Shown one piece after another: positions 8,035 through 16,652 of a DNA stretch of 64,000 nucleotides; positions within the stretch are counted from its first letter, which is position 1; every line of letters starts with the position of its first letter. Under the pieces are notes generated by a model. The model was not told where the DNA came from. It made no database searches and saw nothing but the letters and a program-made list of their open reading frames with translations. The DNA is from Burkholderiales bacterium (GTDB lineage: Bacteria; Pseudomonadota; Gammaproteobacteria; Burkholderiales; Casimicrobiaceae), in the NCBI GenBank assembly GCA_905339295.1, contig CAJPFI010000001.1, positions 1 to 64,000 of the forward strand. The letters are read 5' to 3'. The translations under genes and the position numbers were made by a program.

Positions 8035-8102
8035 TCGGGATCACCCCGGCGTGGCGGAATCCGGGCGACGATGGGGCCGACCCGAGGAAGACGGAGGAGT
8101 GG

Positions 8103-8618
8103 ATGACCACCGTTCGTATCTCGCGCCTGGCGGCATGCGCGTTCGCCGCGACGCTCGCCGGCGCCGCGGCCGCCCAGGCGCCGAAGCTGACGATCCCGCT
8201 CACCTCGCTGCAGACCGGCGCGGCGCAGACGGCCGCGCAGGCCGCGTTCGCGCGTTGCCAGAAGGATGGCTACACGGTGACGGTCGCCGTCGTCGATCGA
8301 AGCGGCCATGTGCTCGCGCTGCTGCGCGATCCGCTGGCCGGCACCCACACCGTGTACACCGCGACCAGCAAGGCGTCGACCGCCGTCTCGTTCCGCACCG
8401 ACACGACAGAGCTCGCGGAAATGACGCAGGCGGGCCGTCCGGCCTCAGGCGTGCGGTCGCTGCCCGGCATCATCGCGGTCGGCGGCGGCATGATGATCCG
8501 GGCGAAGGGCGTGCTGCTCGGCGGCATCGGCGTGTCCGGTGCGCCCGGAGGCGATCAGGACGACGCGTGCGCGAAGGCGGGCCTCGCCGCGATCGTCGAC
8601 GCGATCGAGCTCGAGTAG
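8103..8618 (+). CDS. secreted HbpS/GlcG-family haem-binding-like protein
   Basis: A 171-residue protein of the GlcG/HbpS (DUF336) family with a Sec signal (LAACAFAATLAGAAAAQA). Family landmarks are visible: TVAVVDRSGHVLALLRDP, a glycine-rich LPGIIAVGGGMMI, and GGIGVSGAPGGDQDDACAKAGL at the C-terminus. Some relatives bind haem or corrinoids and sense redox state. GGAGGA lies 5 bases before the ATG. It follows soxB by 68 bases without an obvious terminator, so it may belong to the sox transcript. A haem- or redox-related role with SoxAX is only a guess from position. Confidence 0.8.
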   Translation: MTTVRISRLAACAFAATLAGAAAAQAPKLTIPLTSLQTGAAQTAAQAAFARCQKDGYTVTVAVVDRSGHVLALLRDPLAGTHTVYTATSKASTAVSFRTDTTELAEMTQAGRPASGVRSLPGIIAVGGGMMIRAKGVLLGGIGVSGAPGGDQDDACAKAGLAAIVDAIELE

Positions 8619-8686
8619 CGCGCATCGAGCGCTGCAGCGTCGCACCACGCGCTGCCTCCCGCCTGGCGCGGGGGCCGCGCGAATCG

Positions 8687-9520
8687 TCAGGGACGATGCG
8701 GCATCGGCGGAGATGACACCGCGCGCCGGACCGCGAGCACGTCGTCGATCGGACGCTCGAGCAGGAGTTCGACCTCACGTCCGCGTTCCTTCAGCGCGTC
8801 GAATTCCGCCTCGAGCGTCTCGACCGATTGCCTGCTGCGGCGAGCCAGGAACCGGGCGAGCCCCGGCGGCAGGTCGCGCCGCTTCGTCCATCCCCGGAGC
8901 CACGCGATCGACGCGTCCGCCACCGCGCGCAGCCCCACGAACGTGCCGATCATTCCCCACGGCGATCCGGTGATGCCCGCCACCGGCAACCCGAGGATCA
9001 GTCCGAGCTGCGTGACGAGGACGCGGATCGACGCGCCGCCGCAGGTCTCTCCCAGCCTCGCGAAGCTCCATTCGCGCAGATGCGGCAGGTCCGCGAGCAG
9101 GAACACGACCTGCACGCCGGCCGCCCACGCCAGCGCGATCCTCGCGTCCTCCCAGCGCAGCGGGCCGCCGACGCCGAACAGGAACACCAGCAGCAGGACG
9201 AACACCCCGTGCGCGACCGTGAAGATGCCGGTGGTCGTGACGAACCCCCGCAGGTAGGTGTTGCCGTCGCCGAGCTGCCGCACGGTGTCGGCGGCGTCCG
9301 CGTGGTGATCGGAAACCGCACTCAGCGGCGCATGGTGGCCGGTCGTCGACGTCGCTCGCCTGTGCACGACGATCCGGATCGCGCCGGTGACGAGCAGCAG
9401 CACCGTCTCGAACCAGAACAGCAGCAGGAGCGCAGCGGGCGAGCGCCCGTGGTAGATCACTTCCGCGAGCGGAATCGCGTTCATCAGCAACGCGTACGCG
9501 AGGGCCGGCAGGAGTCCCAT
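8687..9520 (-). CDS. multi-pass membrane protein, resembles DUF6498 family
   Basis: A 277-residue integral membrane protein with about six hydrophobic segments (roughly residues 3-20, 30-52, 95-118, 128-146, 168-190 and 193-212). The motif LLLLFWFETVLL near residue 35 is characteristic of the uncharacterised DUF6498 proteins. The last 60 residues are charged and probably cytoplasmic with a helical region (QSVETLEAEFDALKERGREV). Function is unknown. It stands alone, convergent with the HbpS-like gene and upstream of no obvious partner. Confidence 0.7.
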   Translation of the reverse strand: MGLLPALAYALLMNAIPLAEVIYHGRSPAALLLLFWFETVLLLVTGAIRIVVHRRATSTTGHHAPLSAVSDHHADAADTVRQLGDGNTYLRGFVTTTGIFTVAHGVFVLLLVFLFGVGGPLRWEDARIALAWAAGVQVVFLLADLPHLREWSFARLGETCGGASIRVLVTQLGLILGLPVAGITGSPWGMIGTFVGLRAVADASIAWLRGWTKRRDLPPGLARFLARRSRQSVETLEAEFDALKERGREVELLLERPIDDVLAVRRAVSSPPMPHRP

Positions 9521-9627
9521 CGGGAAGGCTCCACGGCGCCCGGTGCGAACGATGCACGGGCTCGGCGCACACGATAACCCGTTCCGCGCCGTCGCGTGCG
9601 GAGCGCCTGCGGCGTCAGGATCGCAGC

Positions 9628-9644
9628 CGCCCTCCCGCAGGGCG
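9628..9644 (-). terminator. small hairpin after tyrS
   Basis: CGCCCT and AGGGCG flank a 5-base loop 15 bases after the tyrS stop on the minus strand. The stem is short and there is no T-run, so this is weak. Confidence 0.25.
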
Positions 9645-9658
9645 CGTGCGACGCGCCG

Positions 9659-10858
9659 CTAGCGCACCGCCACGCGCGCGAAGCGCCGCTTGCCGGCCTG
9701 CACGACGACGGTCGCCCCCGCGGGCACCGTCGTGCCCTTGTCGGCGACGACCTCGCCGTCGAGCTTCAGCCCCCTGCCCGCGATCAGCCTGAGCGCCTCG
9801 GACGTCGAGTCGACGACGCCCGCCTGTTTCGCGAGATTCGCGATCGCGATGCCGGCGCCGCCGGTCTCGATCGTGACCTCGGGCATCTCGTCGCGCATCG
9901 CGCCGCCCTTGCGTGCCTCGAAGGTGGCGAGCGCACGCTGCGCGTCCGCCGGCGAATGGAATCGCGCGACGATCTCCTGCGCGAGCGCGACCTTGGCTTC
10001 GCGAGGATTGCGTCCGGCGTCGCACTCGCGCCTGAGCGCCGCGATCGCTTCCATCGGACGAAACGACAGCAGCTCGTAGTAGCGCCACATCAGCTCGTCG
10101 GAGATCGACATGAGCTTGCCGAACATCGCGTCGGGCGCCTCGCTGATGCCGACGTAGTTGCCCTTCGACTTCGACATCTTCTCCACGCCGTCGAGCCCCA
10201 CGAGCAGCGGCATCGTCAGCACGCACTGCGGCTCCTGTCCCGCGTGCTTCTGCAGCTCGCGGCCGACCAGCAGGTTGAACTTCTGGTCGGTGCCGCCGAG
10301 CTCGATGTCGGCCTTCAGCGCGACCGAGTCGTAGCCCTGCATCAGCGGGTAGAGGAATTCGTGCACCGCGATCGACTGGTGGCTCGCGTAGCGCCTCTGG
10401 AAGTCGTCGCGCTCGAGCATGCGCGCGACCGTGTACTGCGAGGCGAGCCGGATCATCCCCGCCGCGCCCAGCGGCTCGCACCACTCGGAGTTGTAGCGGA
10501 TCTCGGTGCGTGCCGGGTCGAGGACCTTCGACGCCTGCGCGTGGTAGGTCTGGGCGTTCGCGCGGATCTCGTCGCGCGAAAGTGGCGGGCGCGTCGCGTT
10601 GCGGCCCGACGGGTCGCCGATCATCGACGTGAAGTCGCCGATCAGGAAGATCACCTGGTGGCCGAGGTCCTGCAGCTGGCGCATCTTGTTCAGCACGACC
10701 GTGTGCCCGACATGGATGTCGGGCGCGGTCGGGTCGAGGCCCAGCTTGATGCGCAGCGGCCTGCCGCGCGCGAGCTTCGCGCGAAGCTCGGACTCGACGA
10801 TCAGCTCATCCGCGCCGCGTTTCGCGACCTCGACCTGATGGTCGACATCGATCGCCAT
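9659..10858 (-). CDS. tyrS: tyrosyl-tRNA synthetase
   Basis: A 399-residue class I aminoacyl-tRNA synthetase charging tRNA-Tyr. The HIGH-type signature is HVGH (49-52) in [16 protein letters not shown], and the KMSKS loop is at 227-231 ([11 protein letters not shown]). The C-terminal 65 residues are an S4 RNA-binding domain ([20 protein letters not shown]). The pattern is that of the TyrZ-type bacterial enzyme common in proteobacteria. The ATG at 10858 starts the conserved N-terminus; the frame continues upstream but overlaps the glutathione transferase gene. It is 5 bases downstream of that gene, so probably co-transcribed. Confidence 0.95.
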   Translation of the reverse strand: MAIDVDHQVEVAKRGADELIVESELRAKLARGRPLRIKLGLDPTAPDIHVGHTVVLNKMRQLQDLGHQVIFLIGDFTSMIGDPSGRNATRPPLSRDEIRANAQTYHAQASKVLDPARTEIRYNSEWCEPLGAAGMIRLASQYTVARMLERDDFQRRYASHQSIAVHEFLYPLMQGYDSVALKADIELGGTDQKFNLLVGRELQKHAGQEPQCVLTMPLLVGLDGVEKMSKSKGNYVGISEAPDAMFGKLMSISDELMWRYYELLSFRPMEAIAALRRECDAGRNPREAKVALAQEIVARFHSPADAQRALATFEARKGGAMRDEMPEVTIETGGAGIAIANLAKQAGVVDSTSEALRLIAGRGLKLDGEVVADKGTTVPAGATVVVQAGKRRFARVAVR

Positions 10859-10863
10859 GTCGC

Positions 10864-11478
10864 TCAGGCCCTGGCTTCGCGATCCGCGACGGCCGCGCGA
10901 GCGGCCGGGCGCGCATAGCAGCGCGCGTGCCAGTCCTTCACCCCGGGCCAGCGATCGAGCCCGAACAGCGGGGCGCGAAACAGCACGGCCGCGAGGTTCA
11001 GGTCGGCGATCGAGAAGGCGTCGTCGGCGAGCCAGGCGCGACCGCCGAGCGCGGACTCGAGCGCGTCCAGGCGGCGCGGCAGCTTTCCGGCGGCGTCGGC
11101 CGCGATGTCGGGCTTGCGCTCGGCCTCGGGCAGGAACGTCGTGTGGTAGAACCACTGGCCCATCGGCACCTCGACCTCGGCGGCGGCGAAGAGCGTCCAC
11201 TGGTAGACCAGTCCCTCGCCCTGCAAGGTCGCCGGCCACAGCCTGCCCGCCTTGCGGGCGAGGTAAAGGTTGATCGCGAGCGACTCGAACAGCGGGAAGC
11301 CGTCGTCGACGATCGCCGGCACGAGCCCCAGCGGATGCACCGCCAGGTAGCCGGGCTGCCTGACGTCGGGCCCCTTGAAGTGGTGCCCGACGTGTTCGTA
11401 GGACAGGCCGAGTTCCCGCGCGGCCCACAGGACGCGGAAGGCCCGCGAGGCGGCAATGCCGTAGATGGTCAGGCTCAT
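10864..11478 (-). CDS. glutathione S-transferase family protein
   Basis: A 204-residue cytosolic-type glutathione transferase. The N-terminal thioredoxin-like domain ([20 protein letters not shown]) has the cis-proline signature [18 protein letters not shown], which contacts glutathione. The C-terminal all-alpha domain contains [20 protein letters not shown], the usual helix N-capping and hydrophobic staple motif. The ATG at 11478 was chosen because the beta1 strand starts there; an earlier start would add 22 arginine-rich residues from the promoter region. Substrate is unknown. It precedes tyrS in the same direction. Confidence 0.85.
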   Translation of the reverse strand: MSLTIYGIAASRAFRVLWAARELGLSYEHVGHHFKGPDVRQPGYLAVHPLGLVPAIVDDGFPLFESLAINLYLARKAGRLWPATLQGEGLVYQWTLFAAAEVEVPMGQWFYHTTFLPEAERKPDIAADAAGKLPRRLDALESALGGRAWLADDAFSIADLNLAAVLFRAPLFGLDRWPGVKDWHARCYARPAARAAVADREARA

Positions 11479-11510
11479 GGTGACGGGGACGGTGCGTGTG
11501 GCGCGGGCTT

Positions 11511-11519
11511 TGCTAGAAT
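11511..11519 (+). promoter_or_regulatory. extended -10 promoter candidate for the M23 peptidase gene
   Basis: TGCTAGAAT is an extended -10 element (TG-N-TAGAAT). Transcription would begin within a base or two of the annotated ATG at 11526, implying a leaderless mRNA or a later true start. No good -35 is present. Confidence 0.45.
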
Positions 11520-11525
11520 CGCGCG

Positions 11526-12893
11526 ATGGCCGGCCAACCTTCACACCCGCCCGGACGCGAACCGGAGATTCTAGCCGATCGGGTCCGCGGGATCGTCGCG
11601 CCCGTCGCGGGACTGCGGTTGACGCCGTGGAAGGCGCTCGCGGTCGCGGTCCTGGGACTGTCCGGCGTCGCCGCGTTCGGCCTCGCGCCGGACACGGTCG
11701 TCGACCCGGTGGACACGGTCCTGACGGTGCGCACGCTGCCGGCGCCCGCGCTGGTCGATGCCGCCGGCGAGGAAGGCGCCGGCATGTACTGGAGCGAGGA
11801 GCGTGTCCGGCGCGGCGACACGATCGGCGCGCTGCTCGCGCGCGCCGGCGTCGACGATCCCGGGCTGCGAACGTTCGTGCACGGCAACCCGGCGGCGCGC
11901 CCCCTCTACCAGTTGCGCCCCGGACAGCCGGTGCGCGTCGCGACCGGCGCCGACGGCGCGCTGGTCGAGCTCAGGTTCTCGCCGGCCGCCAGGGAGGCGC
12001 TCACGATCCGCCGCGACGGCGACGTGCTGCGCGCCGAGCGCACCGAAGCGGACGTCGAGACGCGCGTCGTGCTCAAGGCCGGGCTCATCGGATCGTCGCT
12101 GTTCGGGGCCGCCGACGCGATCGGACTGCCGGACGCGATCACGATGGCGCTCGCCGAGGTGTTCTCCGGCGACATCGACTTCCACTACGACCTCCGCCGG
12201 GGGGATCGCTTCGCGGTGCTCTACGAGACGTATCACGTCGACGGCGAGCCGGCAGGCTCGGGCCGGATCCTCGCCGCGGAGTTCGAGAACCGCGGCCGGA
12301 CGCTGCGCGTGTTCCGCTGGACCGCGTCCGACGGCGTCGAGCGCTACTACACGGACGACGGACGCAGCTCGCGCAGGGCATTCCTGCGCTCGCCGATGGA
12401 GTTCTCCCGCGTCACGAGCGGCTTCACGATGGCGCGCCTGCACCCGATCTTCAGGACGTGGCGCGCGCACAAGGGCGTCGACTACGGCGCGCCGACCGGC
12501 ACGCCGATCCGGGCGACCGCGGACGGCGTCGTCGCGTTGGCCGGAAGCAGGGGCGGTTACGGCAACGTCGTCATCCTGCGCCACGGCGGCGGGTACTCGA
12601 CGCTCTACGGCCACCTGTCGCGCTTCGCGAGGGGCGTGACGACGGGAGCGCGCGTGCGGCAGGGCGAGACGATCGGCTACGTCGGGCAGACCGGCTGGGC
12701 GACCGGCCCGCACCTGCACTACGAGTTCCGCGTCGGCGACGAGCCGCGCAACCCGCAGACGATCGCGCTGCCGGCGGCCGATCCGGTGCCGGCGGGAGAG
12801 CGCGGCGCCTTCGCCGCGGCGGTCGCGCCGGCGGCGGAACAGCTCGCGGTCGCGCGGCGCGCCCCGCGCCCGGTGCTCGCCTCGGCCGAGTAG
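11526..12893 (+). CDS. M23-family murein endopeptidase (MepM/LytM-like)
   Basis: A 455-residue inner-membrane-anchored periplasmic protein. One hydrophobic segment (about 36-54) is followed by a LysM-like/OapA-like region (EERVRRGDTIGALLARAGV, 91-110) and a C-terminal M23 zinc peptidase domain. The metal site is seen as His315 and Asp319 (HKGVDYGAP) and His398 (GPHLHYE, with His396 also conserved). It would cut peptide cross-links to allow cell-wall growth. anmK follows 8 bases after its stop; anmK recycles anhydro-MurNAc, which links the two to wall turnover. The start is uncertain because the -10 box abuts this ATG; a TTG at 11619 just before the membrane segment is possible. Confidence 0.88.
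   Translation: MAGQPSHPPGREPEILADRVRGIVAPVAGLRLTPWKALAVAVLGLSGVAAFGLAPDTVVDPVDTVLTVRTLPAPALVDAAGEEGAGMYWSEERVRRGDTIGALLARAGVDDPGLRTFVHGNPAARPLYQLRPGQPVRVATGADGALVELRFSPAAREALTIRRDGDVLRAERTEADVETRVVLKAGLIGSSLFGAADAIGLPDAITMALAEVFSGDIDFHYDLRRGDRFAVLYETYHVDGEPAGSGRILAAEFENRGRTLRVFRWTASDGVERYYTDDGRSSRRAFLRSPMEFSRVTSGFTMARLHPIFRTWRAHKGVDYGAPTGTPIRATADGVVALAGSRGGYGNVVILRHGGGYSTLYGHLSRFARGVTTGARVRQGETIGYVGQTGWATGPHLHYEFRVGDEPRNPQTIALPAADPVPAGERGAFAAAVAPAAEQLAVARRAPRPVLASAE
11568..11573 (-). promoter_or_regulatory. -10 candidate for the glutathione transferase / tyrS transcript
   Basis: TAGAAT on the minus strand lies inside the first codons of the divergent M23 peptidase gene. Transcription would begin near 11561, about 83 bases before the transferase ATG. 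It faces the plus-strand -10 box at 11514-11519. Confidence 0.35.
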
Positions 12894-12901
12894 CCGTTCC
12901 C

Positions 12902-14014
12902 ATGTCGCGCGCGCGGTATGCGGGCGTGATGTCCGGGACGAGCCTCGACGGGATCGACGCGGTCGTCGCCGACTTCGACCCGGGTGGCCCCGCGTTGTGC
13001 CAGACGCTCGGCGCAGCGCATGTTCCGTTTCCTTCCGGTCTGCGCGAAACGCTGGCTGCATTGCAGTCGAGCGGTCACGACGAGCTCGCGCGCTCGGCGG
13101 ACGCGTCGGTCGCGCTCGCCGACCTCTACGCGGAGGCGATCCTCGCCGCGTGCGCGAACGCCGGCGTCGACGCCACGGCGCTGGCCGCGGCCGGCGTTCA
13201 CGGGCAGACCGTGCGCCACCGGCCCGACCTCGGCTGGACGATCCAGCTCAACGATCCGTCGCGCGTCGCCGAGCGCACCGGCGTCACGATCGTCGCGGCG
13301 TTCAGGCAACGGGACGTGGCTGCCGGCGGGGAGGGCGCGCCGCTCGTCCCGGCGTTCCACGCGGCGCTGTTCGGCGACGCCCGCGTGCATCGTGTCGTCG
13401 TCAACGTCGGCGGCATCGCCAACTTGACCGACCTCCCGCCATCGGGCGCGGTGCGCGGTTTCGACACCGGCCCGGGCAACGTGCTGTCGGACCTGTGGCA
13501 CGCGCAGCATCGCGGCGGCTCCTTCGACGCGGACGGCGCGTGGGCCGCGTGCGGCAGGCCGGTCGCGCCGCTGCTGGCGGCGATGCTCGACGACCCGTAC
13601 TTCGCGCTGCCGTCGCCGAAGAGCACCGGACGCGACCGCTTCCACTCGTCCTGGCTCGACGAGCATCTCGCGCGCACGGCCCCCGGCGCCGCGCCGCCCG
13701 ACGTCCAGGCGACGCTCGTGGCGCTGACGGCGCGCACGATCGCCGACGCGGTGCGCGGGCAGTCGCCGGGCGCGAGCGAGGTGCTGGTCTGCGGCGGCGG
13801 CGCGCGCAACGCGGCGCTGATGGGCGAGCTCGCGCGCGAACTCGCGCCGCGCCGCGTCGTCCCCACGTCGGAACGCGGCGTCGCCGTCGACCACGTCGAG
13901 GCGCTGGCCTTCGCGTGGCTCGCGCGCGAAACGCTCGCGGGACGGCCGGGCAACGTGCCCGCCGTCACCGGCGCGGCGGGGCCGCGCGTGCTCGGCGCGA
14001 TCTTTCACCGGTGA
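12902..14014 (+). CDS. anmK: anhydro-N-acetylmuramic acid kinase
   Basis: A 370-residue sugar kinase of the ASKHA fold that phosphorylates and opens 1,6-anhydro-MurNAc to MurNAc-6-phosphate in peptidoglycan recycling. The phosphate-binding motif GVMSGTSLDGIDAVVADF (residues 8-25) is diagnostic. Others are AAGVHGQTVRHRP, VVNVGGIANLTDLP, FDTGPGNVLSD and LVCGGGARNAALM. Length is typical. It starts 8 bases after the M23 peptidase gene, consistent with co-transcription. Confidence 0.95.
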   Translation: MSRARYAGVMSGTSLDGIDAVVADFDPGGPALCQTLGAAHVPFPSGLRETLAALQSSGHDELARSADASVALADLYAEAILAACANAGVDATALAAAGVHGQTVRHRPDLGWTIQLNDPSRVAERTGVTIVAAFRQRDVAAGGEGAPLVPAFHAALFGDARVHRVVVNVGGIANLTDLPPSGAVRGFDTGPGNVLSDLWHAQHRGGSFDADGAWAACGRPVAPLLAAMLDDPYFALPSPKSTGRDRFHSSWLDEHLARTAPGAAPPDVQATLVALTARTIADAVRGQSPGASEVLVCGGGARNAALMGELARELAPRRVVPTSERGVAVDHVEALAFAWLARETLAGRPGNVPAVTGAAGPRVLGAIFHR

Positions 14015-14088
14015 GGCCCTTGGGACGGGCGGCGAGCCGCGCCGCGGATCCCTCACGCCAACCCACATCCTTCACGCAAGGAGCGGCC

Positions 14089-14871
14089 ATGTCCGAGATT
14101 CGAACTGCGCTCGTCACCGGATCCACCAGCGGCATCGGCCAGGGCATCGCCGAGGCGTTCGCGCGCGCCGGAATGAACGTCGTGCTGAACGGCTTCGGCG
14201 ATGCCGCGGCGATCGAGCGTCAGCGCGCGGCGATCGAACGCGGGTTCGGCGTGTCGGCGCGCCACGTCGCGGCGGACCTGTCGAAGCCCGCCGAGATCGA
14301 GGCGATGATGGCGCGCGTGCAGGCGGAATTCGGCGCGATCGACGTGCTCGTCAACAACGCCGGCATCCAGCACGTCGCGGCCGTCGACGAGTTCCCGGTC
14401 GACCGGTGGGACGCGATCATCGCGATCAATCTGTCCTCGGCGTTCCACACGACGCGGCTGGCGCTTGCCGCGATGAAGGCGCGGAGATGGGGACGCATCG
14501 TCAACATCGCCTCGGCGCACGCGCTCGTCGCCTCGCCGTTCAAGTCGGCCTACGTTGCGGCGAAGCACGGGCTCGCGGGGTTCACCAAGTCGGTGGCGCT
14601 CGAGGTCGCCGAGCTGGGCATCACGGTGAACGCCATCTGCCCGGGCTATGTGCTGACGCCGCTGGTGCAGGCGCAGATCCCCGACCAGGCGCGTACCCGC
14701 GGCGTCAGCGAGGACGAGGTCGTGCAGAAGGTGATGCTGGCCGGCCAGCCGACGCGGCGCTTCATCGGCATCGACGAGGTCGCGGGCCTCGCGGCCTGGC
14801 TCGCGTCCGATGCCGCGAAGTCGATCACCGGCGCAATGCTGTCGATCGACGGCGGCTGGACGGCGCAGTAG
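14089..14871 (+). CDS. 3-hydroxybutyrate dehydrogenase (short-chain dehydrogenase)
   Basis: A 260-residue short-chain dehydrogenase that interconverts (R)-3-hydroxybutyrate and acetoacetate with NAD. The cofactor motif is GSTSGIG (11-17), and NNAG follows at 89-92. The catalytic residues are Ser142, Tyr155 and Lys159. Beyond generic features it carries sequence typical of this enzyme: GIQHVAAVDEFPVDRWD, the SAHALVASPFKSAYVAAKHG block, and an insertion near NAICPGYVLTPLVQAQIPDQAR. The C-terminus GAMLSIDGGWTAQ is also characteristic. The ATG follows AAGGAGCGGCC. It suggests the cell makes or uses polyhydroxybutyrate, though no other gene of that pathway is in the window. Confidence 0.9.
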   Translation: MSEIRTALVTGSTSGIGQGIAEAFARAGMNVVLNGFGDAAAIERQRAAIERGFGVSARHVAADLSKPAEIEAMMARVQAEFGAIDVLVNNAGIQHVAAVDEFPVDRWDAIIAINLSSAFHTTRLALAAMKARRWGRIVNIASAHALVASPFKSAYVAAKHGLAGFTKSVALEVAELGITVNAICPGYVLTPLVQAQIPDQARTRGVSEDEVVQKVMLAGQPTRRFIGIDEVAGLAAWLASDAAKSITGAMLSIDGGWTAQ

Positions 14872-14980
14872 CGATGGAATCGGACGCCGCGTCAGGCGCG
14901 GTGTCCGACCCCGGTCCGCGCCGCCTGCTCCCGGTTCCGGAAGGCCGAAGGGGCGCCGGCACGAGGGTTGCGAAACACGA

Positions 14981-15004
14981 ACGGGGTCCGCGAGCGGACC
15001 CCGT
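14981..15004 (-). terminator. intrinsic terminator candidate after erpA
   Basis: ACGGGGTCCGC (14981-14991) and GCGGACCCCGT (14994-15004) form an 11-bp perfect stem with a 2-base loop. On the minus strand it follows the erpA stop by 41 bases and is followed by a T-rich stretch (TCGTGTTTCG). It may also serve the convergent dehydrogenase gene. Confidence 0.6.
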
Positions 15005-15045
15005 CCAGGGGTTGCGCGGCGTGCGCCGCGGAACGTCGCGGCGAC

Positions 15046-15396
15046 TCAGGCCGAGAAGCTCGACCCGCAGCCGCAGGTCGACTGGGCGTTCGGGTTCTTG
15101 ATCACGAACTGCGCGCCCTCGAGGCCGTCGGCGTAGTCGATCTCGGCGCCCACCAGGTACTGGTAGCTCATCGGATCGATCAGCAGCGTCACGCCGTTCT
15201 TGACCATCGCCGTGTCGTCCTCGGCGGCGGTCTCGTCGAACGTGAACCCGTACTGGAACCCCGAGCAGCCGCCGCCTGTCACGAAGACGCGCAGCTTGAG
15301 CTCCGGGTTGCCCTCCTCCTCGATCAGCAAGCGGACCTTCTCGGCCGCGGCATCGGTGAAGTTGAGCGGGGCAGGCATCTCGTTCATCGCGTTCAT
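15046..15396 (-). CDS. erpA: iron-sulfur cluster insertion protein ErpA
   Basis: A 116-residue A-type carrier that delivers Fe-S clusters to target enzymes, including those of isoprenoid synthesis. The three conserved cysteines are Cys44 ([11 protein letters not shown]), Cys108 and Cys110 (STCGCGSSF). The N-terminus reads [20 protein letters not shown]; starts at Met1, Met4 or Met7 are all possible, and the first is given. It is 51 bases after the bactofilin gene on the same strand and probably ends that transcript at the hairpin at 14981-15004. Confidence 0.93.
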   Translation of the reverse strand: MNAMNEMPAPLNFTDAAAEKVRLLIEEEGNPELKLRVFVTGGGCSGFQYGFTFDETAAEDDTAMVKNGVTLLIDPMSYQYLVGAEIDYADGLEGAQFVIKNPNAQSTCGCGSSFSA

Positions 15397-15447
15397 CGTC
15401 GTGCTCCAGAAGGCGCGTCGCGCCCGTTTCGTCCGACCCGGCCGCCG

Positions 15448-15861
15448 TCAGGCGCCCTGGACCCGTTTCAATTCGACCACCGATCCGGCTTCCGGTTCGG
15501 CCTGTCCGTGGTTCAGCCGGCCCTGCACGACCGCGCCGACGTGCATCTCGAGCGTCTTGTAGGCCACGTCGCCGGTGACGCGCGCCTTGGGCTGCAGCTC
15601 CAGGTAGTCGCTCGCCGTCACCTGTCCGCTCACCGTGCCGTTGACGACGACGTGCGACACCGCGATGTCGCCCTCGACCCGGGCGTGCTCGCTCACGACC
15701 AGCGTGCCGGCCTGCCCGTCTGCCGTCGAAACGTTGCCGACGACCTGGCCGTCGATCCTCAGTCCTCCGGCGAAGACCAGGTCGCCCCGCACCGTGGTCC
15801 CGGCGCCGATCAGGCAGTCGATGCGCTTCTGCGGCGGCGGAGACTTCTTGTTCCCGAACAT
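15448..15861 (-). CDS. bactofilin family cytoskeletal protein
   Basis: A 137-residue bactofilin (DUF583), which polymerises into filaments without nucleotide and helps place wall or polar machinery. After a short basic, proline-containing N-terminus (MFGNKKSPPPQKRIDCLIGA) the body is a right-handed beta-helix, seen as repeating short strands with glycine turns (TTVRGDLVFAGGLRIDGQVVGNV and further copies to residue 115). The tail is short and acidic. It lies 9 bases after the coiled-coil gene upstream, so the two are likely made together; in many betaproteobacteria this pair is conserved. Confidence 0.9.
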   Translation of the reverse strand: MFGNKKSPPPQKRIDCLIGAGTTVRGDLVFAGGLRIDGQVVGNVSTADGQAGTLVVSEHARVEGDIAVSHVVVNGTVSGQVTASDYLELQPKARVTGDVAYKTLEMHVGAVVQGRLNHGQAEPEAGSVVELKRVQGA

Positions 15862-15870
15862 GGGGCCTCC

Positions 15871-16641
15871 CTACGACACGGCAAGGGTCCGGGTGGCCCG
15901 CGGGGCGGATGCGCCCGCCTCGTAGGCGCGAACCGTCAGCGACCGAACCTCCGCCCCCGGCGGCAGCCGGAGCACGCCCTCCACACGCTGATAATACTTG
16001 AATCGGAGCTTGAGCGCGGCGGCCGTCCCGGGCCGGTCGTCGGGCAGCGTCAGCGTCGTCTCGCGGCCACCGGCGGTGCCGTCCGCCGGCTCGGTCAACG
16101 TCGCTGCGAGCGCGAGGTGCCCCTCGAACTCGTCGCGCGGCGTGCCGCCGCGCACCACCAGGATGCTGTAGCGCCAGGCGTCGTCCGGACCCCGCTCGAC
16201 GACCAGCCGCGGGATCGAGATCCCGATCAGCTTGCTCGAGTCCGACAGGAGCTTCTGCAGGAACGCGAGCTCCTCCTTGATCTCCTGGTTTTCCTGCGTG
16301 ACCTCGGCGACCTGCCTGGCGAGAGACGCCTGGACGCCGCGGGTCATCGCGAGCTCGCTCTCGAGCGCCGAGTTCGCCTGGCGCAGCGCGGCCGACTCCT
16401 GCGCAAGGCGCGCGGCATCCGCCTCGGCGGTCGCGAGTTGCGACTCGACGGCCTTGCGGTTGAAGCCGCCGAAGATCTGGCCGAAGTCGAAGCCCCACCA
16501 CCACATGCCCCCGACCAGCACGACGGCCGCGACCGCGATCGCGGCGCGCCACGGCCAGCTCAGGTGCGTGCGCACCGCCATGCGCGGCGCGCTGATCGAG
16601 AAATTCCGGCGCACCCTGCGCCATGCGCGATCGATTGCCAC
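15871..16641 (-). CDS. membrane-anchored coiled-coil protein, DUF6776-like
   Basis: A 256-residue protein with one transmembrane segment (about residues 30-50, AAIAVAAVVLVGGMWWWGF), then a coiled coil from about 62 to 135 (VESQLATAEADAARLAQESAALRQ onward), then a beta-rich periplasmic domain of about 110 residues (ISIPRLVVERGPDDAWRYSILVVRGG onward). The layout and position between argC and bactofilin match the DUF6776 family. Function is unknown. Stop is 9 bases before bactofilin. A reasonable hypothesis is a membrane partner or regulator of the bactofilin filament; no experiment in this window shows it. Confidence 0.75.
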   Translation of the reverse strand: MAIDRAWRRVRRNFSISAPRMAVRTHLSWPWRAAIAVAAVVLVGGMWWWGFDFGQIFGGFNRKAVESQLATAEADAARLAQESAALRQANSALESELAMTRGVQASLARQVAEVTQENQEIKEELAFLQKLLSDSSKLIGISIPRLVVERGPDDAWRYSILVVRGGTPRDEFEGHLALAATLTEPADGTAGGRETTLTLPDDRPGTAAALKLRFKYYQRVEGVLRLPPGAEVRSLTVRAYEAGASAPRATRTLAVS

Positions 16642-16652
16642 CGGTCGGGGCG

